Positions 36,187 through 45,335 of a stretch of DNA of 64,000 nt are shown one piece after another. How positions within the stretch are numbered: the stretch's first letter is position 1; each line of letters begins with the position of its first letter. Source of the stretch: Pseudomonas baetica (lineage in GTDB: Bacteria; Pseudomonadota; Gammaproteobacteria; Pseudomonadales; Pseudomonadaceae). Location of the stretch: positions 1 through 64,000 of the forward strand of contig NZ_JAIHLQ010000035.1 in NCBI RefSeq assembly GCF_019733355.1, in the 5' to 3' direction. A model generated the notes under the pieces. The model did not search any database. It was not told where the DNA came from and saw only the letters and a list, made by a program, of their open reading frames with translations. The position numbers were made by a program, and so were the translations under genes.

Positions 36187-37871
36187 GTCGGAGGGGGGGT
36201 GAAGTGCAACTTAAACTCCATTTCTTCCCCGCCGCGTTTCCCGACGAGACGCTGCACAGCGTGATTTCTCGTTATGCCCGTCTTTGCGGTGTTCGTAATT
36301 GCCAAGCAGCATTTGCCGGACTGAAATCGGCGGCAGCTTTTTCGCAAAATGTGGCATTCCCGAGTCATTTAGGGGATTTTGTCGATGCGCTACCCAGCGG
36401 TACTGAGCTATCGGTAGCCGAGGTCCTCATGCGCCACACATTATTACCCTACTATGCGCCGTTTTTGAGGATGAGCCAGGTCGAACACGCTCGGACGCTG
36501 ATGACCGCTGATGGGAAAGGCTTGATGTTGAAGCTGGGCGTCAACGCGAGCCGTATTGGATTCGCCTCCCGAGTGCGGTTATGCCCAGAATGTATCGCAC
36601 AAGATCAGGCTCAACGGGGAGTCGCTTACTGGCACAGGGTCCACATGCTTCCAGGCGTGCTGGTATGTCCGCATCACGGTACGTCACTCAGGATCCTTGA
36701 TCCTCGCTGGTCCAGCCGCAGCTCTCGACAACTCAATCTGCCCAATGATGAGAATGTGCAAGCACACACAGTACTTCTCGACACCCCGTTGCGGTGCATG
36801 CCACCGCTTCACGAAATAGCGTTGCGCTCACTTCAGGTCCTCGAGTCTGACGTCACTGCTTTGTCGGCGGAGGCGGTGCGCTTCACGCTTTTACACAGGG
36901 CAACGCAGCTCAACCTTGCTTCTGATAACCATCGCTTGCACCTGCACATGCTGGCGCAGCACATGGCCGATTTTTTTGCTGCACTCCCGCGAGAATGGGA
37001 GTTTTCTATACTCGGAGATGTTCGTGCAGGTACACCCGCCTCATGGGTCACGAAGCTGCTTCGTACGCCTATAACCTCTCACCATCCGCTCAAATACATT
37101 TTATTGGCCGGTGCTCTGGGCGTTGAAATGGTGAGCTTGCTTCATGGTCAATGCCCAGTGAAAGAGGCGGTGGCATGTGATCCGAAAGCTCACATTCGGC
37201 TTCACGCGCGCCTTTCTCCGGTGATGCCTGGTGAAGGCCTGGACTGTTCGTCAGCCGCTGTGTGGCAACATGCTCTTGAAGGAGCTGATGCCAAAAAGAT
37301 CGCTGCCGTTCTAGGCGTTTCATCAGCGTATGTCTATCGTCACATCAGAAATGTACCCGGCGGGCAAGATGCTTGGAGGGAGGCACGATTTCACACTGAG
37401 CTATGCGCAAGACGCGCGGCTTTCGAGGCTGATTATCGATTTTACAAAGCACATGCATGCAGGGGGTATGCGTGGCTGTATCGCCACGATAAGCAGTGGC
37501 TTTCGGAGTCAACTGCAAACCCAAGCCCCCATCGTACGCCTCGTCTAAATAGCACCGAAATGTTCGCTGCCCTCGATGCGAGACTGGCCGGCGAAGTCCG
37601 TCAGTGTGCCGACGCGCTTTATGCTCTTGCGGGTAAGCCTGTCCGCATTTCGCGTACCAGGATAGGTCGGGAGCTTCATGTTCTTTCTCGCTTCGAAAAG
37701 CAGCTTTGCAAGCTTCCTCTGTGTGCAGCAATGCTCGAAAAAGTATGTGAACCAATCGAAGGCTTTCACGATAGGCGTCTGCGATGGGCTAGACGCCAAT
37801 TGCTCTCAGAGGGCAAGGCTGTATCACGTTCTTCGCTCTACAGGGTCGCGAGCATTCGACCCATGCTGTAA
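36183..37871 (+). CDS. tnsD: Target-selector protein TnsD (glmS-specific type)
   Basis: TniQ-family DNA-binding protein. 562 residues. It matches Tn7 TnsD along its length: FPSHLG, HTLLPYYAPFLR, LGVNASRIGF, the zinc site CPEC (134-137) with CPHH (162-165), and late YAWLYRHDKQWL. This supports a role in recognising the glmS end. The GTG at 36183 overlaps the tnsC stop; a GTG at 36204 (MQLKLHFFP) has a better GGAGG about ten bases upstream and is possibly the true start. It ends the four-gene operon. Confidence 0.92.
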   Translation: MSRRGGEVQLKLHFFPAAFPDETLHSVISRYARLCGVRNCQAAFAGLKSAAAFSQNVAFPSHLGDFVDALPSGTELSVAEVLMRHTLLPYYAPFLRMSQVEHARTLMTADGKGLMLKLGVNASRIGFASRVRLCPECIAQDQAQRGVAYWHRVHMLPGVLVCPHHGTSLRILDPRWSSRSSRQLNLPNDENVQAHTVLLDTPLRCMPPLHEIALRSLQVLESDVTALSAEAVRFTLLHRATQLNLASDNHRLHLHMLAQHMADFFAALPREWEFSILGDVRAGTPASWVTKLLRTPITSHHPLKYILLAGALGVEMVSLLHGQCPVKEAVACDPKAHIRLHARLSPVMPGEGLDCSSAAVWQHALEGADAKKIAAVLGVSSAYVYRHIRNVPGGQDAWREARFHTELCARRAAFEADYRFYKAHACRGYAWLYRHDKQWLSESTANPSPHRTPRLNSTEMFAALDARLAGEVRQCADALYALAGKPVRISRTRIGRELHVLSRFEKQLCKLPLCAAMLEKVCEPIEGFHDRRLRWARRQLLSEGKAVSRSSLYRVASIRPML

Positions 37872-38246
37872 TCCAGCTGGGCATTCTCCCTCCATCTAAA
37901 AAGTTCTAAATCAATTCACCATAAACCCATTATTTTTCTGTTAATGAAAAAATTCCCCTCCAGAATAGGTCCGGCATACGCTGGATCATCACGATCAGCA
38001 TGTAAACGTACTAACCCGCGATCAACGGAAATAGTTTTGCAACCGGCATGGGCTGACCTACGCGGGTTTATCGATACGTGTTTTGTATTCGAGGAATACG
38101 GGCGCGGCAGGATTTAGATGAATTCACTACGATTCAAAGTTGAGCGGCTTGTCATTTCAAATCCAGACCGGATGCAGAATTTTAGGGGTTGCATATATAC
38201 TGCCCCCGGATGCACATTCTCTTCGAGCCCTACCTTTAATCGGTAA
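37872..38246. other. Gap between tnsD and the second tniQ
   Basis: 375 bases, more A/T-rich than the backbone, without a coding frame I would support. I looked for CRISPR-like repeats and found none. TTGCATATATACTGCCCCC at about 38187-38205 directly before the next gene resembles a promoter, so the second tniQ is probably transcribed separately from tnsABCD. Confidence 0.5.
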
Positions 38247-39881
38247 ATGATGTCTGATCTATTATTTTTCCCCGTTTCGATGCCGGATGAAATGCTTTAC
38301 TCTCGTGTCACCCGATATCACTATCTGTCAGGTAACAGAACCGCGACGGAAACCTATCGCGATTTGTTCGCATCGAAACCCTTTTGCATCGGTGGCATCG
38401 TACCCAAGCAGATCGAGAGGCTCGCGCACAGGCTGCCGGGGCAATCGGAGAGCAATCTCGCAGAGTTGATCAGAAGCAATACTACTTTTCCTGCTTACCG
38501 ACCGTTTCTTGGGGTTAAGCAGGGGCCAGAGAACGACGTAGGGCCACTGGGTTATGACGGGGTGGTACGGGTGCCCCGCAGAGAAGAGTCCACCCATGGC
38601 AAGGCTAAGCTTTGTCCTACCTGCGTTCAGGAAGATTTGATTGAGCGGGGTTCTGCCTACTGGCATCGATCTCACCAGATACCCGGTGTTGCCGTCTGTT
38701 GGCGTCATGGCGACGCATTGATCCATGCCTGCCCCGAGTGCTCTCGCCCGTTCTACCGTAAATTGAAGCTGCTTCCCAATCTGACTGAGCCATGCGCATG
38801 CGGCTGGAGCCCGTTAAACAGCGCAGCAATACACAAGGGGTCAAAGATGGAACAGAAAGTCGCTCTGTTCGCACACGATATCCTGCAACGCAATATCCCT
38901 CCGATAGGCAGTACGGTATTAAGTTCGTGCTACGTCCGCCAATGCAAGAAACGCGGATTCATTTTCGGAAAAAATGCGGGTATCGCAAAACTATTCGACA
39001 GCATCCAAAGCGCTTACGGCGATGAGCTTTTGGCGCAGATTGATCCAGCCTACAACACCGGAAAGCATGAGCAATGGATCCGGCTCAAATCAGATAAAGG
39101 TCAGCTAAATATGCCGCTCGCGCGGCATTTGATCATTGCTCTTCATTTGTTTTCCAGTGCAGATGGCTTTGAAGAGGCTCTGAAGAATGAGTCTATTCTG
39201 CTGAGTGCCGCTGTTTCTCCGCGAGCGCCCAAAGTCGAAGAATCGCGTCTTAGTCAAAAAACTAGATATCGCCAAAAAATCGAGTTGCTTTTAGCGCTAC
39301 GTACCGATGCCAATATCGAGTACCTCTGGAAGAAGGCGTACAAACCTACGCAATGGATTCTAGAAAATGATAACGCATGGTTAATGGCAAAACTCCATGC
39401 CCCTAAAAAAGCTACAGTTAAGGTCGAAAAGTCCGTCGACTCAAGAGACGACGCCTATGCAGCCCTTATCGAAGCGGGCGTAGATGAGCTGTATAAAGTT
39501 ACGAAAGATCCGAAGAGAGTGAACATTCGGAATTTGCAATCGCTGCTCCCAGGTTCGTTACCTCATGAGCTGGATCTACGCAAGCAGAGGTTCCCTCTTA
39601 CTTATCAACAGATCAAGATTCATCAGGAGTCAGTATGGCATTTTCGTCTAAGAACTTTGGTGTGGACTGTCTCTGAACTCATCAGGATGAAGCTCCCCGT
39701 GAATTACTCGACGGTAAGATTGACCTCAGCGGTATCAAGCAAGGTTTTCCTGGTTTTTTGCAGTTTCTTCGAGTGGGATCTGGAAAGCCTGGCAAGAACC
39801 GGGGTCGACGCGGAGGCCCTGCTCAGGTCTACCGGCGTATCGAGGAATTGGGAGGGACCACCGGTTCAAATAAGCTTTTGA
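38247..39881 (+). CDS. Second TniQ/TnsD-like target selector
   Basis: 544-residue TniQ-family protein. The N-terminal TniQ domain begins LLFFPVSMPDEMLYSRVTRYHYLSG, with PKQIERLAHRLPG and TTFPAYRPFLG blocks. It has a first zinc site CPTC (123-126)/CWRH (151-154) and a second pair CPEC (162-165)/CACG (183-186). The C-terminal half is unlike the upstream TnsD except for KKAYKPTQWILENDNAWL. No TnsE gene is found, so this protein may provide a second targeting route (inference). Two adjacent ATG codons (38247, 38250) could start it, with a weak ribosome site. Its A/T-richer composition differs from tnsD, suggesting separate origin. Confidence 0.85.
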   Translation: MMSDLLFFPVSMPDEMLYSRVTRYHYLSGNRTATETYRDLFASKPFCIGGIVPKQIERLAHRLPGQSESNLAELIRSNTTFPAYRPFLGVKQGPENDVGPLGYDGVVRVPRREESTHGKAKLCPTCVQEDLIERGSAYWHRSHQIPGVAVCWRHGDALIHACPECSRPFYRKLKLLPNLTEPCACGWSPLNSAAIHKGSKMEQKVALFAHDILQRNIPPIGSTVLSSCYVRQCKKRGFIFGKNAGIAKLFDSIQSAYGDELLAQIDPAYNTGKHEQWIRLKSDKGQLNMPLARHLIIALHLFSSADGFEEALKNESILLSAAVSPRAPKVEESRLSQKTRYRQKIELLLALRTDANIEYLWKKAYKPTQWILENDNAWLMAKLHAPKKATVKVEKSVDSRDDAYAALIEAGVDELYKVTKDPKRVNIRNLQSLLPGSLPHELDLRKQRFPLTYQQIKIHQESVWHFRLRTLVWTVSELIRMKLPVNYSTVRLTSAVSSKVFLVFCSFFEWDLESLARTGVDAEALLRSTGVSRNWEGPPVQISF

Positions 39882-40059
39882 GGGCATCTTTGTTCCGTCA
39901 GCGTCTGCCAACCTTTGGTGTTAACAAAAATCCCATCTGGCTTGAAAGCGTAAATGCGGGGTAGCGTCCACCTTTCACATTAGTAACCTTCGCGGCAGCT
40001 TTCTGAAAGCTTTCACTTGTTACTCTTTAACTCAGTAAATTGAGCTTTAGGAGAAAATC

Positions 40060-40401
40060 ATGAAAGCAATGACAGCAGTGAAAGCGTTTTGCGCCGCTTC
40101 GATTTTGACCTTATCTTCATTAGCCATGGCTGAAGGTGGCGGTGACCGCGTGTATGGTCGAATGATGCAAGAGAACCAACAAGCAATGGAGCAATATGCC
40201 TCAAGGAACGGCAAGACTCCTCCTGAAGTTGTTCATTATGAATATGGTATGAACCTCGATATCCACAAGGTCGTCAGTGTCACGCAAGCCAATAAAACCT
40301 GTGGGGTTGCCCCTTCGCGCATGACCTATGAAGACTCTACGGGCAAGCTTAACACCGTGGAATATAAGGTCATGGCCGACAACTGCCCCCATGGAAGCTA
40401 G
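40060..40401 (+). CDS. Small exported DUF2790-family protein
   Basis: 113 residues with a clear Sec signal peptide (AFCAASILTLSSLAMA). The mature part starts EGGGDRVYGRM and contains VVHYEYGMNLDIHKVVSVT and the pattern C-GV-PSRMTYEDS-G, the features I associate with the pseudomonad DUF2790 family. Function is unknown. The mature N terminus resembles two other small exported proteins in this copper island, at 45336 and 52104. TAGGAG lies about six bases before the ATG. A terminator follows 210 bases later. Confidence 0.82.
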   Translation: MKAMTAVKAFCAASILTLSSLAMAEGGGDRVYGRMMQENQQAMEQYASRNGKTPPEVVHYEYGMNLDIHKVVSVTQANKTCGVAPSRMTYEDSTGKLNTVEYKVMADNCPHGS

Positions 40402-40613
40402 ACAATGAAATTATTTAAGAACTGCATAATTCTCCTTTGTCCGAAACTAGCTTACTGCTCGCTGACGTAGAAGTAATTTTCAGGAAAGCCTGAAGTTATC
40501 CATTTTATGAAATCATTCCGTCAGTCGAAGGGTTTCTAACGTGCAGTAAACAATTGCTCGACCACCTGATACATCCCGCCTCCTTGTTTTTCCTTTGGTT
40601 TGGGAGGTGGTTT

Positions 40614-40637
40614 AGGCGCCCTAGTGGCGCCTTTTTT
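40614..40637 (+). terminator. Rho-independent terminator
   Basis: Perfect AGGCGCC / GGCGCCT stem, five-base loop, then six Ts on the plus strand. It would end the transcript of the DUF2790 gene before the oppositely oriented cop operon. Confidence 0.8.
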
Positions 40638-40704
40638 ACGTTCGAAATGAGCTATGTCCTCTGCACGGCCATGACCTTCACCATGCAGGAGTGAGATTAG
40701 AAGA

Positions 40705-41172
40705 TCAGTTTTCGGGGTATTCAGCAACGACGTGGTCTGTGCCTGCCTTTGACAAGCCGATTACGTTATACGCGTCATGTTTCCCGTCCACTTCCATTCC
40801 TGGGGAGCCGGCCGGCATGCCTGGAACGGCAATCCCGAGCAGGTCATCACGTTTGCTCATCGCAATGATTTGCTCGGCGGGCACGTGACCTTCAACAAAC
40901 TTTCCGTTGATGGTTGCTGTGTGACAGGACGAGAGCTCAGGAGAAATCCCGAGACCGCGCTTGATCGCGCTCATGTTGGTTTCCACGTGATCAACGACGG
41001 TAAAGCCGCTGGCTTCAAGGTGCTGGACCCATTTCTTGCAGCATCCGCAATTAGCGTCGCGATGTACATCGATCGTCAATGGCTCTGCTGCGTGACTGGC
41101 TGAACTGATGAACAGAGCCACGAGAGCAGCGAGACGAAGTGCCCGTCTGCGACGAAGAGAATTATTTCGCAT
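40705..41172 (-). CDS. DUF411 periplasmic metal-binding protein
   Basis: 155 residues. A basic N terminus and signal peptide (LAALVALFISSASHA) are followed by a DUF411 domain with the DANCGCCKKWVQHL metal-site motif, ISPELSSCHTATING and VEGHVPAEQI. The domain is common beside copper and silver resistance genes, but its exact role is not established. The start is the ATG with GGAAGGA about eight bases upstream. It is the last gene of the minus-strand copA operon, overlapping the cytochrome gene end by 11 bases. Confidence 0.9.
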   Translation of the reverse strand: MRNNSLRRRRALRLAALVALFISSASHAAEPLTIDVHRDANCGCCKKWVQHLEASGFTVVDHVETNMSAIKRGLGISPELSSCHTATINGKFVEGHVPAEQIIAMSKRDDLLGIAVPGMPAGSPGMEVDGKHDAYNVIGLSKAGTDHVVAEYPEN

Positions 41173-41965
41173 GGGTATGTTCCTTCCCATCAGTATGTGT
41201 ATGTGATTTGGGCTGTACGGTTGGAGTCGGGGCCGCGTCATCTGAAGCTTCCCTACCCTTATGATCGGCGTGGTCCGCAGGCTCCTTTGCAGACGGCGCT
41301 GCGGAGGGGCCATGGGCATGTGCCGTGTTTTTCTCGTCATCATTAGCGCGGACTTCCTCCCTTTGGTTGGCAGCACCTGCGCCACTTTGCCCCTGGGTCG
41401 TTCCATGTTGACCCTCATGGTTGTGCATCACGCTTTCGCCACCACCGTGTTGATGGCCACCGCTACTCGTGATCAGGGCTTTGTATTGCTCTGTATCAAG
41501 TGACGGAAGCTGCTGGAGAAATGCGACCATCCCCTATATGTACGGATCGGCCATGCTTTTGCCCCACGCGGGCATGCCGGTGGATTTGATGCCGTGCTTG
41601 ATGATCCAAAAAGCTGCGGCTGGGTGCCCATCGACGCCCAGTTTTGAAAGGTTCGGAGGTGCGGGGTAAAGGCTGTTACTCAGTTCGGTGCCTGTAAGGC
41701 CCGGAGCCAAATGGCAACCGACACACATCGAGTTGTAGTTGCCAGCACCTTCACGGATGAGGGCTTCTTGGCTCAGGTCGGGGACCTGAATGTCGCGCGA
41801 GCGCACTTCGATCGAGCGATCCCGAGCAATAGAAAGTAGCGCGTAGACAGGGGCAGAGTGGGGATCATCCGCCCCGACATTGATCACGCCGAAATATACC
41901 ACGCCGGCAGCCGCTGCTACGGTGGCCAGACCAGCAGCTATCAGTGCCTTCAGTGTAATCTTCAT
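41162..41965 (-). pseudogene. Cytochrome c-type protein interrupted by an amber codon
   Basis: The first part (41534-41965) encodes a signal anchor, a c-type haem site CVGCH and the late Met ligand region TGMPAWGKSMADPYI, then stops with TAG. The same frame reopens at once with GMVAFLQQLP, which is the normal continuation of this cytochrome fold, and runs on to a His-rich tail (GGHQHGGG, HNHEGQHG, HTHTDGKEHTHAK) to 41162. One base change from TGG (Trp) to TAG explains it. The gene probably served electron or metal handling next to copA-copB. The truncated piece retains the haem site, so some function is possible; a sequencing error or reinitiation at the ATG two codons later cannot be excluded. 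Confidence 0.85.
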
Positions 41966-41974
41966 GCCCGGTTC

Positions 41975-42916
41975 TCAGAACCACATCCGGATACCGGCGA
42001 CAAAGCGTGCCTCGCTGGCATCTTCACCTTCCTCACGTGCAAAGTCTGCCGTATTGCCATAGGAACGGCTCCAACTCACCCCGATATAAGGGGCAAATTG
42101 GCGGACAATCTCATAACGCAATCGGAGCCCCACTTCGGTGTTGGCTAATCCGGACCCGATGCCGCGCTGAGGGTCATTCTTCCCATAAAAATTGACCTCG
42201 GCCGTCGGCTGCAAGATCAATCGATTCGTCAGCAGAATGTCGTAATCGCCTTCCAGTCGAGCAGCCGATTGACCGTTCTCACCGATGTAGGCAGTCGCTT
42301 CGGCCTCGAAGTTGTAGAGGGCCATGCCCTGAATGCCGAGTGCGGCCCAGGTTTGAGGAGACCCTGGTTTGAAATCCTGTCGTACACCGGTGACGACGTC
42401 CCACCACGGTCCGATGGAGTGCCCCCAGAGCGCGGATAATTCAGCACTTTCCGTCACGCCATTGGTACGTTCGCCTTCCGAGCGCAACCACAGTCGATCA
42501 ATGTCACCGCCGATCCATCCTTTCGCATCCCAAGCCAACGCACTACCGTTGTCAGCATCCTGGTATTCAAACTTATCCAGCAGCATGAAAGAGTTGATTG
42601 TTTTGTCGTGGACACCATGACCAGCGACATCTGGAAAGGCGGCTGCACGGTCAGCATCGGTAAGTACGGGGACAGGGGTTCGACTGGTTGTCGTCGTCCC
42701 TTCATCCATACTTTCCATGCCGGTCATTTGACCGTCGTCCATTTTCATCTTGCTGTGGTCCATAGCCCCCATGTTGCTATGGTCCATCGCTCCCATGGAG
42801 CCATGGTTCATCTTCGAGTGATCCATCTCTTCAGCGGCGTGAGCCACGGCAAAGAAGACAGGACTCGTAGAAACTGCCAATACCATCAACGTTGGGCGTA
42901 AAAAATTCTTGGTCAT
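41975..42916 (-). CDS. copB: Copper resistance outer membrane protein CopB
   Basis: 313 residues. A signal peptide is followed by Met/His-rich repeats (MDHSKMNHGSMGAMDHSNMG) that bind copper, then the CopB beta-barrel with LLDKFEYQDADNGSALAWDAKGWIGGD motif and a terminal aromatic residue (GIRMWF). It is thought to work with CopA to sequester or export copper at the outer membrane. The start is the ATG of MTKNFLRPTLM; open frame upstream overlaps the preceding gene. It is third in the copA operon as read here. Confidence 0.94.
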   Translation of the reverse strand: MTKNFLRPTLMVLAVSTSPVFFAVAHAAEEMDHSKMNHGSMGAMDHSNMGAMDHSKMKMDDGQMTGMESMDEGTTTTSRTPVPVLTDADRAAAFPDVAGHGVHDKTINSFMLLDKFEYQDADNGSALAWDAKGWIGGDIDRLWLRSEGERTNGVTESAELSALWGHSIGPWWDVVTGVRQDFKPGSPQTWAALGIQGMALYNFEAEATAYIGENGQSAARLEGDYDILLTNRLILQPTAEVNFYGKNDPQRGIGSGLANTEVGLRLRYEIVRQFAPYIGVSWSRSYGNTADFAREEGEDASEARFVAGIRMWF

Positions 42917-42920
42917 GATC

Positions 42921-43169
42921 TCAATCCGCCTTCTTGTTTTCATGGTCATGATCCATCGACTCATGGCGCATCTTGGTATGAGGTATCGTCGCGTGATTCG
43001 GCGTTGCCTCGTTTGACGTGGTCGCAGTCTTGTTCGGCGCATCCGCAGAAGTAGCAGGTGAAGGATCACCACGTTCTTCGACTGCCAATGCTACGCAGGA
43101 GAATCCACCCATCAGGCCAAAAGCAAAGAGGCAACCGATCAGCGATTTACGATTTAGGTGTGTGCTCAC
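42921..43169 (-). CDS. Small exported protein between copA and copB
   Basis: 82 residues: a signal peptide (SLIGCLFAFGLMGGFSCVALA, possibly lipoprotein-like) followed by an Ala/Thr/Pro-rich mature part with a C-terminal His/Met cluster KMRHESMDHDHENKK suited to copper binding. I know similar small genes between copA and copB in pseudomonads but no proven function. The start lies 13 bases after the copA stop and its stop is 5 bases before copB, so it is part of the operon. Confidence 0.75.
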   Translation of the reverse strand: MSTHLNRKSLIGCLFAFGLMGGFSCVALAVEERGDPSPATSADAPNKTATTSNEATPNHATIPHTKMRHESMDHDHENKKAD

Positions 43170-43181
43170 AGATCGTCTCCT

Positions 43182-45158
43182 TTACTCATCAACCCGTACT
43201 TCACGGAACATGCCCATTTCCATATGGAAAAGCAGGTGGCAGTGATAGGCCCAGCGACCTAAAGCATCGGCGGTTACTCGATAGCTGCGCTTGGTACCCG
43301 GTGGCATGTCGATTGTGTGCTTACGTACCATGAACTTGCCGTTTTCATCTTCAAGGTCGCTCCACATTCCATGAAGGTGGATGGGGTGCGTCATCATGGT
43401 GTCGTTTACCAAGGTGATGCGAAGACGCTCCCCGTACTTGAGACGAAGGGGCTCAGCATCAGAAAATTTGATGCCGTTGAAGGACCAGGAAAACTTTTCC
43501 ATGTGACCGGTCAGATGCAGCTCAATGGTGCGATTGGGCTCTCGGCCATCAGGGTCCTGGAAAGTGCTCTTCAGATCTGAGTAAGTGAGCACCCGTCGAC
43601 CGTTGTTCCGCAAACCGATACCTGGATCGTTCAGTTTTGGCGTTGGGTTCATGGCCTGCATGTCAACCAACGGGTTGTTGGTTTCGGACGCTGGGTGAGA
43701 TTGCATCTCGCCTCCCATACCGCCCATCCCTGCCATCTGGCTGTGGTCCATGCCGGCCATGTCGGACATGTCGCCTTTGTCCATCCCCGCCATCTTGCTG
43801 TGGTCCATGCCGGCCATGTTGGACATGTCACCTTTGTCCATACCTGCCATCTTGCTATGGTCCATGCCGGCCATGTTGGTCATGTCACCACTGCCCATGC
43901 CGGTCATCCCGGTCATGTCACCTTGGTCCATTCCCTGCATCTTGCTGTGATCCATGCCAGCCATACCTGACATGTCACCCTGTTTCATATCGCCGCCGCC
44001 CATGCCAGCCATGCTGCCATGGTCCATGCCAGCCATACCGCCCATGCCCATGTCATCCATGGTCAACAGCGGACGCGGATCGATCGCCGGTACCGGTGCT
44101 TTCAGTCCTTCACGAACTGCCAAGGTCCCCCGCGCATAGCCGGTTCTATCCATGGACTGGGCAAAGATTGTGTAAGCCTCCTCGGTGGCAGGCTCAACAA
44201 TCACATCATAGGTTTCTGCCACGGCGATTCGGAATTCATCGACACTGACTGGTTGGACATATTGGCCGTCGGCCGCCACCACGGTCATTTTCAAACCAGG
44301 AATGCGAACATCGAAATAGCTCATCGCTGAGCCATTGATAAAGCGCAGGCGTAGCTTCTCGCCAGGCTTAAAAATACCGGTCCAGTTGCCGTTCGGCGCT
44401 TGGCCATTCATGAGGTAGGTGTAAGTATCCTCGCTGACGTCTGCCAGATCAGTTGGGTTCATTTTCATTTCGGCCCACATTTTCCGGTCGGCGACGGCAG
44501 CAGACCAACCTTGCTTGCTGACGTCGTCGATGAAGTCGCCCACGGTACGTTTGTGGTGGTTGTAGTAGTCCGATTGTTTCTTGAGTTTGGCCATGACGCG
44601 CCCAGGATCCTCATCGGTCCAGTCAGTCAGCATCACCACATAGTCGCGATTGTATTGAAACGGCTCAGGCTCTTTCGAATCGATGACTATTGGCCCGTAA
44701 ACACCTGCCTGCTCTTGCAACCCAGAATGGCTGTGGTACCAGTACGTGCCGTTTTGATGCACCTTGAACTTGTATTCGTACATGCCGTCGGGCGCGATGC
44801 CGTGGAAGCTCAAACCCGGTACGCCATCCATGTTGGCAGGCAAAATAATGCCGTGCCAGTGGATGGAGGTGTCTTGATCCAGACGGTTCTTCACGCGCAG
44901 AGTGACCGTCTCCCCTTCGCGCCAACGCAGCAAAGGCCCCGGCAACGAGCCATTGATGGTCATGGCTGTGCGCGGCGAGCCAGTGATGTTTACCGGCGTT
45001 TCACCAATAAACAGATCAAATTCGTTGCCGGTGAGGACGCTCGGCAGGCCGGGACTGGTCACTGCCCATACAGGAGTGCGCCACAGACCAAGGCCACCAA
45101 GGATGCCGCCGGCGGCCAGGCCTTTAACGAATGTCCGTCTAGAGGTTTTGGAATGCAT
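43182..45158 (-). CDS. copA: Periplasmic multicopper oxidase CopA (PcoA type)
   Basis: 658 residues. A Tat signal (SRRTFVKGLAAGG) leads to three cupredoxin domains with the copper ligands HWHG, YWYHSHSG, HPIHLHG and the C-terminal HCHLLFHMEMGM. Between domains, at about residues 375-490, is a Met-rich region with tandem MAGMDHSKMAGMDKGDMSNM-type units. The enzyme is expected to oxidise Cu(I) to Cu(II) in the periplasm and to sequester copper. I prefer the ATG at 45158; a TTG five codons upstream is possible. A CopR box lies about 140 bases upstream at 45299. Confidence 0.95.
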   Translation of the reverse strand: MHSKTSRRTFVKGLAAGGILGGLGLWRTPVWAVTSPGLPSVLTGNEFDLFIGETPVNITGSPRTAMTINGSLPGPLLRWREGETVTLRVKNRLDQDTSIHWHGIILPANMDGVPGLSFHGIAPDGMYEYKFKVHQNGTYWYHSHSGLQEQAGVYGPIVIDSKEPEPFQYNRDYVVMLTDWTDEDPGRVMAKLKKQSDYYNHHKRTVGDFIDDVSKQGWSAAVADRKMWAEMKMNPTDLADVSEDTYTYLMNGQAPNGNWTGIFKPGEKLRLRFINGSAMSYFDVRIPGLKMTVVAADGQYVQPVSVDEFRIAVAETYDVIVEPATEEAYTIFAQSMDRTGYARGTLAVREGLKAPVPAIDPRPLLTMDDMGMGGMAGMDHGSMAGMGGGDMKQGDMSGMAGMDHSKMQGMDQGDMTGMTGMGSGDMTNMAGMDHSKMAGMDKGDMSNMAGMDHSKMAGMDKGDMSDMAGMDHSQMAGMGGMGGEMQSHPASETNNPLVDMQAMNPTPKLNDPGIGLRNNGRRVLTYSDLKSTFQDPDGREPNRTIELHLTGHMEKFSWSFNGIKFSDAEPLRLKYGERLRITLVNDTMMTHPIHLHGMWSDLEDENGKFMVRKHTIDMPPGTKRSYRVTADALGRWAYHCHLLFHMEMGMFREVRVDE

Positions 45159-45298
45159 GCCGTTTATTTCCAATCAGTCAAAAGGGAGCCGTTCAAATCA
45201 ACCCGTGAGTTGGCAAGATGAGCTTCGCGTACCGAAAAAAAGACGAATTTTTCATTGCAAGCGAGCTCAGAAATTGCCACATCTAAACCACCTTCGTG

Positions 45299-45314
45299 AT
45301 TACATTTCTGTCAG
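45299..45314 (-). promoter_or_regulatory. CopR box upstream of copA
   Basis: On the minus strand CTGACA-GAAAT-GTAAT, oriented toward copA. It matches the CTGACA-N5-GTAAT motif known for CopR in P. aeruginosa. It is one of five such boxes in this window. Confidence 0.8.
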
Positions 45315-45335
45315 CTTGGCCGCGTGCCTGATCGT

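Noticed and set aside
37872..38246. Possible CRISPR array or guide-RNA locus beside the second TniQ
   Set aside because: I found no repeated unit or known repeat type here, and no cas gene anywhere in the window.
39758..39964. Open frame overlapping the end of the second TniQ gene
   Set aside because: Out-of-frame shadow without a ribosome site or a recognisable sequence.
40536..40727. 63-codon minus-strand frame downstream of the DUF411 gene
   Set aside because: It needs a TTG start without a ribosome site, overlaps the DUF411 3' end, and runs across a plus-strand terminator. The Lys/Pro-rich content comes from low-complexity DNA.
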